The notes under the pieces were generated by a model. It was not told the DNA's origin and did not search any database. It worked only from the letters and a program-made list of their open reading frames with translations. Source: an uncultured bacterium (GTDB lineage: Bacteria > Actinomycetota > Coriobacteriia > Coriobacteriales > Coriobacteriaceae). From it: DNA of 37,179 bases. Below, piece by piece: positions 23,893 through 31,155 of the stretch (position 1 is the stretch's first letter; each line of letters opens with the position of its first letter). Location: the NCBI GenBank assembly GCA_905215275.1, contig CAJMPE010000001.1:1-37179 (forward strand), written 5' to 3'. The position numbers were made by a program, and so were the translations under genes.

Positions 23893-25677
23893 TTAAGAAC
23901 GCTTACGGCTCGCCATGGTGCCTGCGGCGATAGCGGCTGTTCCCGCAAGGACGGTTGCCACGATGGCCGCACCCGAGGTGTCGCCGGTTGCCGCGAGCAC
24001 GCCGGTAGTCTTGGCTTTCGTGGTTGAAGCCGCAACGGCCTTGGTCGGCTTTGAGCCCTCAGGCTTGGGGTTCTGCTTGGACTCCGCGGGCTTGCTTTCT
24101 GCGGGCTTGGTCTCGTCGGGCTTGGGGTCTTCCGGCTTGGCTACCTCGGGAGGTGCGATGGTCGTACTTTTGGCGACTGCTTTGATATAGAGGGAGTCGA
24201 CCGTGGCGTCGCCCGTGCCGATGGCCTGGCCTGCCTCGTAGATGCCGTCACGGAGCTTGCGATAGTCAATGACCTTGCCGCCTTCGGGCGTCTGGATGGC
24301 GGCGTTCTCAATCTTGATGGTGCCGATTGTCTTGCCGTCAGCGCTCATGGCACGGGCAAAGATTGCCGCTGTATCTCCTTCGGCCGTTACCTTGCTGCGG
24401 ATGATCGAGATGACTGCGGGTGTGACGCCCTCGCTGGTCTGGGCGATGATGCCGATGTTCTCGCCTTGGGGTTCGCGCCTCGTCTCGCCATCTTGGTTTT
24501 CGCTGTAGGGGATGGGGCCGTCGCCGTTCTCGACATAGCGGGCTATGGCCTTGACAACGGAGTCGCTGATGTAGATGTGGCCGCCCTTCTCGTTGGGTCG
24601 ATCGTTTCTGGTGGAGAATGCAGCCGAAACCTCGCCTTCCGCAAACGCGTCCACGGTGGAGCCGTTCTTGACGACGATGTCGTCCTGGTAGGTGAAGAGG
24701 GCGTTGGCGCCACCGTATCTGCCTTTACTTGCACGGACCGTCACGTTTGCATGATCGAGGGTGATGCCCTTGTGGGCATAGACGCCATATTCAACACCGT
24801 TTACGTTGAGGGAGGCGTTTGTGGCTGCGAGGCTGCCCTTGGCCTCGACGGCAGCGTCTTTCTCGGAGCTTGCCTTGACCTGGCTGCCGTCCGAGATGTT
24901 GATATTGCCGCTGCTCCAAAGGGCCTCACCATCGGCTGAGCTTGCCTCGACCGTCCCGCCACCCTTGATGGTGAGGTTCTTGTCGGCTCCAATACCCTTG
25001 TCCTTGGTAGCCCTGGCGGTGATGGCTCCGCTGTCGTCAATCGTGATATTGCCGTTTGCCCTGATGCCATCCGATGCACCCGTGGCGTTGACGTTGCCCG
25101 AACCTTTGATAGCGAGATCACCTCCGGCATTGATGGCATCAAACCCAGTGCTCGTGGCGTTGACGGATCCGGCTCCGTCGATGTTGATATTACCCGTGGA
25201 GAGGATAGCGTCCTCAGTAGATGTCACGCTGAGCGTGCCGCCCTCGTCGCCTTGGATATTGAGCTCGGCATTCTCGTTAGTGCCATGAGAAACGTTGATG
25301 CTTTCGATCCATTCGGCAGTGACGATGTTGGTTCCCGAGTAATTCACGTTGAGCTTGCCTGCGGCCTGGATCTCGCCGCCGTTATAGTTGTTGAGCTTCA
25401 AGTCGTCGGCGCCGTCCCACGACCAGGTACCGGCCTCGTCGCTCGCCGCGGTGTTGTACTTGTTGCCGCCGACCTTGACCCATTCCGCTGCGAGCGAGAC
25501 GCTCGGCATGAGCAGCGAGCTCACCGTGAGCGCGCACACGGCGCCCGCGACGATGCGGCGCGTCACGCGGCGCCAGCTGCCGTGCGCGAGTCCTATGCGA
25601 CGGCGAACGTCGGGTTCGGCAACATGGGTTCCGGCGGTAGTGTCATTGCGTTTGGGGGTCGTGAACAAGGCTGCCAT
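23893..25677 (-). CDS. Cell-wall-anchored beta-helix-like surface protein, copy 1
   Basis: The protein is 594 residues from ATG 25677 (GGGAG six bases upstream). An n-region of ~38 residues with WRRVTRR precedes a hydrophobic stretch and a likely signal cleavage after SVSLA (about residue 62). The body consists of short repeats of the form GNINIDGAGSVNATS / GDLAIKGSGNVNATG / KNLTIKGGGTVEASS, the pattern of right-handed beta-helix, Cthe_2159-like carbohydrate-binding proteins. A Pro/Lys/Glu-rich wall-spanning stretch follows, then LAATGD, a hydrophobic segment and RKRS. LAxTG is the signal used by class E sortases in high-GC Gram-positives. It is a tandem duplicate of the gene at 25949-27733, with the same length. 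Binding to a polysaccharide is likely. Confidence 0.82.
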   Translation of the reverse strand: MAALFTTPKRNDTTAGTHVAEPDVRRRIGLAHGSWRRVTRRIVAGAVCALTVSSLLMPSVSLAAEWVKVGGNKYNTAASDEAGTWSWDGADDLKLNNYNGGEIQAAGKLNVNYSGTNIVTAEWIESINVSHGTNENAELNIQGDEGGTLSVTSTEDAILSTGNINIDGAGSVNATSTGFDAINAGGDLAIKGSGNVNATGASDGIRANGNITIDDSGAITARATKDKGIGADKNLTIKGGGTVEASSADGEALWSSGNINISDGSQVKASSEKDAAVEAKGSLAATNASLNVNGVEYGVYAHKGITLDHANVTVRASKGRYGGANALFTYQDDIVVKNGSTVDAFAEGEVSAAFSTRNDRPNEKGGHIYISDSVVKAIARYVENGDGPIPYSENQDGETRREPQGENIGIIAQTSEGVTPAVISIIRSKVTAEGDTAAIFARAMSADGKTIGTIKIENAAIQTPEGGKVIDYRKLRDGIYEAGQAIGTGDATVDSLYIKAVAKSTTIAPPEVAKPEDPKPDETKPAESKPAESKQNPKPEGSKPTKAVAASTTKAKTTGVLAATGDTSGAAIVATVLAGTAAIAAGTMASRKRS

Positions 25678-25735
25678 GGTTGCTCCCGTTCTCATAGGGC
25701 CTATACGACTAGATTCAGCGTATCTGCTGGATGTT

Positions 25736-25767
25736 GCCGGCGGTAGTGCCGTTTGGAGGGCAAAATG
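25736..25767 (-). promoter_or_regulatory. 32-bp upstream element identical in both surface-protein genes (copy 1)
   Basis: The block 25736-25767 is identical base for base to 27792-27823 and sits 59 bp before the ATG in both genes, while the sequence on either side has changed. It contains GCCGTTTGGAGGGCAAAATG (plus strand). It probably holds the promoter or a regulator site that both genes still need. Confidence 0.5.
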
Positions 25768-25814
25768 GCCAAAATGGGGGAGAAATAGGCCGCACGCCGG
25801 CGCAGGGACCGGCG

Positions 25815-25855
25815 CTAAAAGAAAAGCGCGGGGCCGCATGGCGACTCCGCGCTTT
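25815..25855 (-). terminator. Terminator after surface protein copy 2
   Basis: AAAGCGCGG (25823-25831) pairs with CCGCGCTTT (25847-25855). On the minus strand it is followed by TCTTTTAG. The same structure, at 27873-27914, follows the purine permease. It was duplicated together with the rest of the intergenic DNA. Confidence 0.8.
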
Positions 25856-25881
25856 ATTGTTCAGCTTTTGCAGCCTTGCCC

Positions 25882-25926
25882 TTACGCTACGAAGAAGTAG
25901 ACGAGGAAGGCAAGGGCCGCGATCCA
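25882..25926 (-). pseudogene. Relic of the last 14 codons of the purine permease gene
   Basis: Read on the minus strand, 25926-25882 gives WIAALAFLVYFFVA followed by TAA, the exact C terminus of the permease encoded at 27941-29251. It differs from that gene at 3 of 45 bases. Homology stops at 25927, directly upstream of the tryptophan codon. It is a non-functional scar marking one end of the tandem duplication that produced the two surface-protein genes. Confidence 0.88.
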
Positions 25927-25948
25927 CCCGTCCCGTGCGAAAAAGTGT

Positions 25949-27733
25949 TTACGAGCGCTTGCGGCTCACCACGGCGCCTGCGGCGATGGCGGCTGTTCCC
26001 GCAAGGGCGGCTGCCACGATGGCTGCGCTCGAGGCGTCGCCGGTTGCCGCGAGCTTGCCGGTGGTCTTGGCTCCCGTGGCTGCAACTGCAACGGTCTTGG
26101 TCGTCTTCGTGCCCTCGGACTTGGAACCCTCGGGCTTGGTCTCGCCGGGCTTCTCCTCGGGTTTGGTCTCCTCGGGAGGAACGATGACCGTGCTCTTGGC
26201 GACAGCTTCGTCGTAGGGGGAGTCGACCGTGGCGTCGCCCGTGCCGATGGTTTGACCCGCCTCGTAGGAGATGCTGGAGCCGTACTCTTCTTCGTAGCGA
26301 TAGTTAATGATCTTGCCGCCTGCGGGCGCCTGAATGGGAGCGCCTTCGATCTTGATGGTGCCGATCGCCTTGCCATCTTCGCTTATGGCAAGAGCGAAGA
26401 TTGCCGCCGTGTCTCCCTCAGCCGTGAGCTTGCTGCGGACGATCGAGATACTCGCGGGCGTGATGCCCTCGTAGGTCTGGGCGAAGATACCGATGTTCAG
26501 ACCCCTAGGCTCAGGGATGACCGCGCCGCTTTGGTCGTTGCTGTAGTGATCGGGGCCGTCGCTACCGGACTCGACATAGCGGGCTATAGCCTTGACAACG
26601 GAGTCGCTGATGTAGATGTGTCCGCCAGCGACGTTTGGCTGGTGGTTTCTGGTAGAGATTGCAACCGAGAATTTGCCTTCCGCGAACGCGTCCACGATGG
26701 AACCATTCTTGATGACGATGTCGTCCCCGTCAGTGATGAGGGCGATGGCCTGGCCGCCGCTCGCGCTTGTACGGACCGTCACGGTCGCGTGATCGAGCGT
26801 AACGCCCTTGTAGGCATAGACACCATATTCAACACCGCTTGCGTCAAGGGAGGCGTTCGTGACCGCGAGACTGCCCTCAGTGTCGACGGCAAGATCTCCC
26901 TGGGAGCTTGCCTCGACCTGGCTGCCGCCCGAGATGTCGATGTTGCCGTCAGCCCAAATCGCCGCTTCTTCTATCGAGCTTGCTTCTACCTTGCCACCGC
27001 CTTTGATGATGAGGTCACTGCCCGCGGCGACGCCGTAACCTTCGCCTCCTTTAGCGATCACTGTGCCAGAGGAATCGATGGTGGTCTTGCCCTTGGATTG
27101 GATACCTTCGGTACCGCCCGTTGCATTCACGGTGCCCGAGCCCGTGATAGAGAGGTCGCCCTTTGCCTCAATTCCGTCGGAAGTAGTGCTTGTGGTGTTC
27201 ACAGTGCCTGGGCCAGAAATGGAGAGGTCGCCTGTGGATTTAATTGCATCGGCCTCGGCTGTCACATTGAGCTCATCCGTGCTATTCGAGCTCGTTATGT
27301 TCAACTCCGCTTTCTGGTTAGTGCCATCCTGCGCTTTGATGGCGGCTCCGGTGTAATCGGGCTCGGTTTTCACGGTGTTCTTGCCCTCGTAGGCAATGTT
27401 GAGCTTGCCAGCGGCCTCGATCGCACCGCCGTCATAGCCGTTGAGCTTCATGTCATCGGCGCCGTCCCAGCTCCAGGTGCCAGCCTCGTCACCCGCCGCG
27501 GTGCCAGCGTCATACCGGCTGCCGCCGACGTCCACCCACTCGGCGGCAAGCGAGATGCTCGGCATGAGCAGCGAGCTCACCGTAAGCGCGCATACGGCGC
27601 CTACAACGATGCGGCGCGTCACGCGACGCCAACTGCCGTGTGCGAGCAGCGTGCGACGGCGCACGTCGGGCTCGACAAAATGGGCTCCAGAGGTTTTGTC
27701 ATTGCGCTTGGGGGTCGTGAACAAGGCGGCCAT
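25949..27733 (-). CDS. Cell-wall-anchored beta-helix-like surface protein, copy 2
   Basis: It has 594 residues, exactly the length of copy 1, and starts at ATG 27733 (GGGAG six bases upstream). The signal peptide (MAALFTTPKRND..., WRRVTRRIVVGAVCALTVSS) is almost identical to copy 1, the beta-helix body is clearly diverged (for example SGPGTVNTTSTTSDGIEAKG), and the C terminus again has a Lys/Glu/Pro-rich stretch, LAATGD, a hydrophobic segment and RKRS. The differing middle with conserved ends suggests two binding specificities under one expression pattern. It is the copy next to the permease and keeps the original junction, so it is likely in the ancestral position. Confidence 0.82.
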   Translation of the reverse strand: MAALFTTPKRNDKTSGAHFVEPDVRRRTLLAHGSWRRVTRRIVVGAVCALTVSSLLMPSISLAAEWVDVGGSRYDAGTAAGDEAGTWSWDGADDMKLNGYDGGAIEAAGKLNIAYEGKNTVKTEPDYTGAAIKAQDGTNQKAELNITSSNSTDELNVTAEADAIKSTGDLSISGPGTVNTTSTTSDGIEAKGDLSITGSGTVNATGGTEGIQSKGKTTIDSSGTVIAKGGEGYGVAAGSDLIIKGGGKVEASSIEEAAIWADGNIDISGGSQVEASSQGDLAVDTEGSLAVTNASLDASGVEYGVYAYKGVTLDHATVTVRTSASGGQAIALITDGDDIVIKNGSIVDAFAEGKFSVAISTRNHQPNVAGGHIYISDSVVKAIARYVESGSDGPDHYSNDQSGAVIPEPRGLNIGIFAQTYEGITPASISIVRSKLTAEGDTAAIFALAISEDGKAIGTIKIEGAPIQAPAGGKIINYRYEEEYGSSISYEAGQTIGTGDATVDSPYDEAVAKSTVIVPPEETKPEEKPGETKPEGSKSEGTKTTKTVAVAATGAKTTGKLAATGDASSAAIVAAALAGTAAIAAGAVVSRKRS

Positions 27734-27791
27734 GGTTACTCCCATCCTCATAGGGCCTATGCGATTAAGCCCAGCATATCTGCAGGATGCA

Positions 27792-27823
27792 GCCGGCGGT
27801 AGTGCCGTTTGGAGGGCAAAATG
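27792..27823 (-). promoter_or_regulatory. 32-bp upstream element identical in both surface-protein genes (copy 2)
   Basis: Identical to 25736-25767 and at the same distance (59 bp) from the start codon. The neighbouring bases on both sides differ between copies, so the identity is not just due to recent duplication. Confidence 0.5.
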
Positions 27824-27872
27824 TCCAAAACTTGGGAAGCAAAACATCGCGCGTCCGTGCGTTGCCTGGCTT

Positions 27873-27914
27873 TAAAAGAAAAGCGCGGAGCCGCTCGATG
27901 CGACTCCGCGCTTT
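27873..27914 (-). terminator. Terminator after the purine permease
   Basis: AAAGCGCGGAG (27880-27890) pairs with CTCCGCGCTTT (27904-27914). On the minus strand it is followed by TCTTTTAAAG. It was the source of the duplicated terminator at 25815-25855. Confidence 0.8.
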
Positions 27915-27940
27915 GGTGTTCTGCTTTGGCAGCATTGCCG

Positions 27941-29251
27941 CTACGCTACAAAGAAGTAGACGAGGAAGGCAAGGGCTGCGATCCACATGAGCGGCTTGAT
28001 CTTGGAGGCCTCGCCCTTAAAGAGTGCGACGATCACGTAGGCGATAAAGCCCAGACCAATGCCGGCAGAGATGGAGTAGGTGAAGGGCACGCCGGCGATA
28101 ATCATGAACGCCGGGAAACCCTGCGACACGTCGGACCAGTCGATCTCGGAGGCCTCGCTCATCATGAGGTAGCCGACGTAGACCAGGGCACCGCAGGTGG
28201 CGGCGCTGGAAACGATGGTGACGATGGGGGAGAAGAACGCGGCGAGAATGAACAGCACGCCGGTGGTGACGGAGGTGAGGCCCGTGCGGCCACCGTCGGC
28301 AGCGCCAGAGGTGGACTCGACGAAGGTGGTGATGGAGGAGACGCCCATGAAACCGCCCACAGCGGCGGCGGCGGAGTCGACGATCAGGATCTCCTTGATA
28401 TTCTCGACGTTGCCGTCGTCGGTGAGGAACTCGCCCTGCTTGGCCACGGCCATCGCGGTGCCCATGGTGTCGAAGAAGTCACTCATGAGCAGCGAGAACG
28501 AGATGACGAGGAGCGCGGGGTCGGTAAGGACCTTGACGATGGCGGGCACGCCGCCGGCGTCGGCGATGGGGCCACCGATGCTCGAGAAGTCGAGCGGGGC
28601 GATGATACCGGTCGGAGCATGGGTCACACCTAGGGGGATACCGGCGATGACGGCGACGACGATGCCGATGAGCAGCGAGCCGGGGACGTTGCGGCAGGCG
28701 AGGGCGACTGTCACCAGGATGGAGATAATGCCGACGATGAAGGTGGGGGAGGTGATGTCGCCCAGACCGACGAGTGTACCGGCGCCAGCGGTGATAATGC
28801 CGGCATCGCACAGGCCAATCATGGCGATGAACAGGCCCAGGCCCACCGAGATGGCGTGACGCAGGACAACCGGGATGGCATCCATGATGGCCTCGCGCAG
28901 GCCACAAAGCACGAGCAGCAAGATGACGACGCCCTCAAGGAAGATGACGCTCATGGCCACGTGCCAGTCACCGCCGCAGACGGTGGTGGTGATTCCAGCG
29001 ATCATCGCGTTGACGCCTAAGCCCGACGCGCAGGCGAGCGGGCGGTTGGCGAAGATGCCCATGCAGATGGTCATGATGCCGGCGCCCAGGCAGGTGGCGC
29101 AGGCGAGCGCTCCCGCATCGATGCCAGCGCCCGAGAGCACCGCGGGGTTGACGGCGATGATGTAGGCCATCGCCAGGAATGTTGTCAGTCCAGCGCGAAG
29201 TTCGGTCCCGATCGTGGACTTGCGCTCACTGACGTGAAATAGTTCGTCCAT
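27941..29251 (-). CDS. NCS2-family guanine/hypoxanthine-type permease (AzgA/PbuG-like)
   Basis: This 436-residue membrane protein starts at ATG 29251 with AAGGAAAGGG upstream; the 19-codon longer frame lacks a ribosome site. The AzgA-like landmarks are TELRAGLTTFLAMAYIIAVN, PAVLSGAG, ACASGLGVNAMIAG (in place of the usual GPGMGLNA), LLMSDFFDTMGTAMAVAKQG, and VESTSGAADGGRTGLTSVTTG. About 12 hydrophobic segments span the chain. The role is purine base uptake by proton symport; the exact base is unknown. Its final 14 codons were copied during the surface-gene duplication. Between 29252 and 29444 only promoter-like AT-rich sequence is seen. Confidence 0.9.
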   Translation of the reverse strand: MDELFHVSERKSTIGTELRAGLTTFLAMAYIIAVNPAVLSGAGIDAGALACATCLGAGIMTICMGIFANRPLACASGLGVNAMIAGITTTVCGGDWHVAMSVIFLEGVVILLLVLCGLREAIMDAIPVVLRHAISVGLGLFIAMIGLCDAGIITAGAGTLVGLGDITSPTFIVGIISILVTVALACRNVPGSLLIGIVVAVIAGIPLGVTHAPTGIIAPLDFSSIGGPIADAGGVPAIVKVLTDPALLVISFSLLMSDFFDTMGTAMAVAKQGEFLTDDGNVENIKEILIVDSAAAAVGGFMGVSSITTFVESTSGAADGGRTGLTSVTTGVLFILAAFFSPIVTIVSSAATCGALVYVGYLMMSEASEIDWSDVSQGFPAFMIIAGVPFTYSISAGIGLGFIAYVIVALFKGEASKIKPLMWIAALAFLVYFFVA

Positions 29252-29444
29252 GCATACCCTTTCCTTGTTCGGCCCCGAGTTTAGGCCGATTGACACGAAC
29301 TCACCCACTATAGCCCCTTTACGACGCTGTTGTTCCTCGCATGTTGATGTTCGGCGCTTTGTAGCAGACGGACGGTATTTTTCGCATGAAAATGTGTGGG
29401 TACCGTATACTTAAGCGGTTACAACGAACTCTTTGGAGGAACGT

Positions 29445-29864
29445 ATGATTAAAGAGCTCTGCCGCGACGAGGCTATCCTGTCCCAGCGTTGCGAGGTTGC
29501 GACCGTCGAGGACGAGTCGGTTGCTCAGGACCTGATCGATACCATCAAGTCGCTCGACGATGCCGGCTGCCTTGCCGCTAACCAGATTGGCGTTACCAAG
29601 AAGGTTTGCGTCTACCTGGACGATGCCGGCGAGCCTCACGTACTCTACAACCCCCGTCTGGTGTTTGGCCTGGGCGCCAGCAAGATGGAGGAGAGCTGCC
29701 TGACGCACGAGGAGGTCACCAAGTCCACGCGCTACATCAAGTGCAAGGTTGCTTTTGACCAGATCGTCGACGGCAAGATGCGCGAGCGCAAGCAGGACTT
29801 CGTCGGCTTCGAGGCACAGATGATCCAGCATATGATCGACCACTGCCTCGGCAAGTTGGTCTAA
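29445..29864 (+). CDS. Peptide-deformylase-like protein with HMxxH in place of HExxH
   Basis: This 139-residue protein starts at ATG 29445 after TTTGGAGGAACGT. The three deformylase motifs can be placed: GCLAANQIG (41-49, for GxGLAAxQ), ESCL with Cys85 (for EGCLS), and QHMIDHCLG (128-136, for QHExDHLxG). The metal ligands Cys85, His129 and His133 are kept, but the catalytic Glu between the histidines is Met130. The enzyme removes N-terminal formyl groups in the active family; here that activity should be lost or much altered. A -10-like TATACT lies at 29406-29411. The TAA stop lies in the left arm of a large palindrome. Confidence 0.85.
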   Translation: MIKELCRDEAILSQRCEVATVEDESVAQDLIDTIKSLDDAGCLAANQIGVTKKVCVYLDDAGEPHVLYNPRLVFGLGASKMEESCLTHEEVTKSTRYIKCKVAFDQIVDGKMRERKQDFVGFEAQMIQHMIDHCLGKLV

Positions 29865-29966
29865 GGGGATCAAAGCACCGCACCTTGCCGCTCAATCGTC
29901 GCTCGCATACCTTAAGTACGCTTCGCTCCTCTTTCGTGGCAATCTGCGGCACTTTGACCCCTTAGA
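29860..29966. repeat. 107-bp imperfect palindrome centred on CTTAAG
   Basis: The outer arms run 29860-29882 and 29945-29966 (left arm CTAAGGGGATCAAAGC, right arm GCACTTTGACCCCTTAG) and match except for one bulged base and two mismatches. TTGCC/GGCAA arms lie inside (29884-29888, 29938-29942), and the centre is CTTAAG at 29911-29916. The TAA stop of the deformylase-like gene is inside the left arm. It is far larger than a normal terminator. Confidence 0.65.
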
Positions 29967-30008
29967 CGACCTGCGGGGTTAACTTGGTTGAGTTTATCCT
30001 GCTTGAAT

Positions 30009-30046
30009 AGCCCGGGCGTGACATTGTTGTCATGTCCGGGCTTTTG
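30009..30046 (+). terminator. Intrinsic terminator upstream of the choloylglycine hydrolase gene
   Basis: AGCCCGGGCGTGACA (30009-30023) pairs with TGTCATGTCCGGGCT (30028-30042), two mismatches, followed by TTTTGTGTTT. It ends transcription from the deformylase-like gene. The hydrolase promoter should lie between here and 30100. Confidence 0.85.
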
Positions 30047-30108
30047 TGTTTAGCCCCTTTTTGTTTGGAGACAATAACCTTAGCAAGAACGTAAAGCTGG
30101 GAGGCGCC

Positions 30109-31074
30109 ATGTGTACGAGCATTCGATTTACCGATAATTCTGGCCACATGTATCTAGGCCGCAACCTCGACTGGAGCTTTGACTATGGCCAACAGGTTCG
30201 CGTGATGCCGCGCGGGTTTCACATTCCGTATTCGTTTATCGACGACGCGACAGCGGCGCACGCGGTGATCGGTATGTGCATCGATTACAAGAACTACCCT
30301 ATGTTCTTCGACTGCGGCAACGATGCGGGCCTTGCCGTGGCGGGTCTCAATTTCCCGGGTTATGCCGAGTATGCCGAGGGGCCGGTTGATGGAAAGACCA
30401 ATATCGCGGCCTATGAGTTTCCCCTGTGGGTGGCAGCGACGTTCTCGACGGTCGATGAGGTCGAGGCCGCGCTGCGCGACACGGTGATTGTTGCCAAATC
30501 TGCCGGAGAGGGGCTGGGCGTGTCGCTGCTCCATTGGATTATCGGCGACAGCCAGCGCAGTATCGTGGTCGAGATGATGGCTGACGGCCTGCATGTATAC
30601 GACGATCCGGTCGACACCCTTGCCAACCAGCCGACCTTCCCGTGGCACATGGAAAACCTCCGCACCTATATCACCGCCACAAGCGATTTTCCGCAGACGG
30701 CGACATGGCGTGGCGCCGAGCTCAAGCCCTATGGCGCGGGTGCCGGCACGCGCGGTATTCCGGGTGACTGCTATTCGCCGAGCCGTTTTGTAAAGGCGGC
30801 GTACCTCAATGCCAATTACCCGCAAAAGGAGAGCGAGACCGAAAACGTCGTCCGCATGTTCCGCTCGCTCGAGGGCGTGGTGATGATCGAGGGGGCGTCC
30901 AGGATGGGCGATGGCAAGTTCGAGAAGACTATCTACACCGGATGCTTTAGCGCGCGCACGGGCAATTATTACTACGCGATGTATGGGGATCCGTCGATTC
31001 GCTACGTGAGCCTGATGGATGCCGAGGGCGCGAGCCCCGATAGGCTCGTGGTTCCCGAGCCGCGTCGTTCGTAA
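30109..31074 (+). CDS. Choloylglycine hydrolase-family enzyme (bile salt hydrolase / penicillin V acylase)
   Basis: This 321-residue Ntn-hydrolase starts at ATG 30109 behind GGGAGGCGCC, so Cys2 becomes the N-terminal nucleophile after Met removal. Active-site residues are Cys2, Arg18 and Asp21 (LGRNLDWS), Asn81 in GLNFPGYAEY, Asn173 in LANQPTF and the Arg of SPSRFVKAAY after GTRGIPGD. Bile salt hydrolases cleave the glycine or taurine from conjugated bile acids in the cytoplasm. The GLNFPGYAEY and SRFV segments resemble bile salt hydrolases more than acylases, but the two cannot be separated with certainty. It is a single-gene unit with its own terminators on each side. Confidence 0.9.
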   Translation: MCTSIRFTDNSGHMYLGRNLDWSFDYGQQVRVMPRGFHIPYSFIDDATAAHAVIGMCIDYKNYPMFFDCGNDAGLAVAGLNFPGYAEYAEGPVDGKTNIAAYEFPLWVAATFSTVDEVEAALRDTVIVAKSAGEGLGVSLLHWIIGDSQRSIVVEMMADGLHVYDDPVDTLANQPTFPWHMENLRTYITATSDFPQTATWRGAELKPYGAGAGTRGIPGDCYSPSRFVKAAYLNANYPQKESETENVVRMFRSLEGVVMIEGASRMGDGKFEKTIYTGCFSARTGNYYYAMYGDPSIRYVSLMDAEGASPDRLVVPEPRRS

Positions 31075-31097
31075 CTCGCCGGTCCGTTGCGACATAA

Positions 31098-31133
31098 AAC
31101 GGCTCCGCACCTTTTATGAGATGCGGAGCCGTT
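31098..31133. terminator. Bidirectional terminator between the choloylglycine hydrolase and kup genes
   Basis: AACGGCTCCGCA (31098-31109) pairs with TGCGGAGCCGTT (31122-31133), 12 bp with a 12-base loop. The minus strand has a TTTT tail; the plus strand has TTGTCG. It separates convergent genes. Confidence 0.8.
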
Positions 31134-31155
31134 GTCGTCAATGGCTGGTGGCGTG

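Noticed and set aside
24500..27400. CRISPR-like or minisatellite repeats in the surface genes
   Set aside because: The repeats are coding beta-helix units with varied DNA sequence. They have no constant repeat-spacer pattern.
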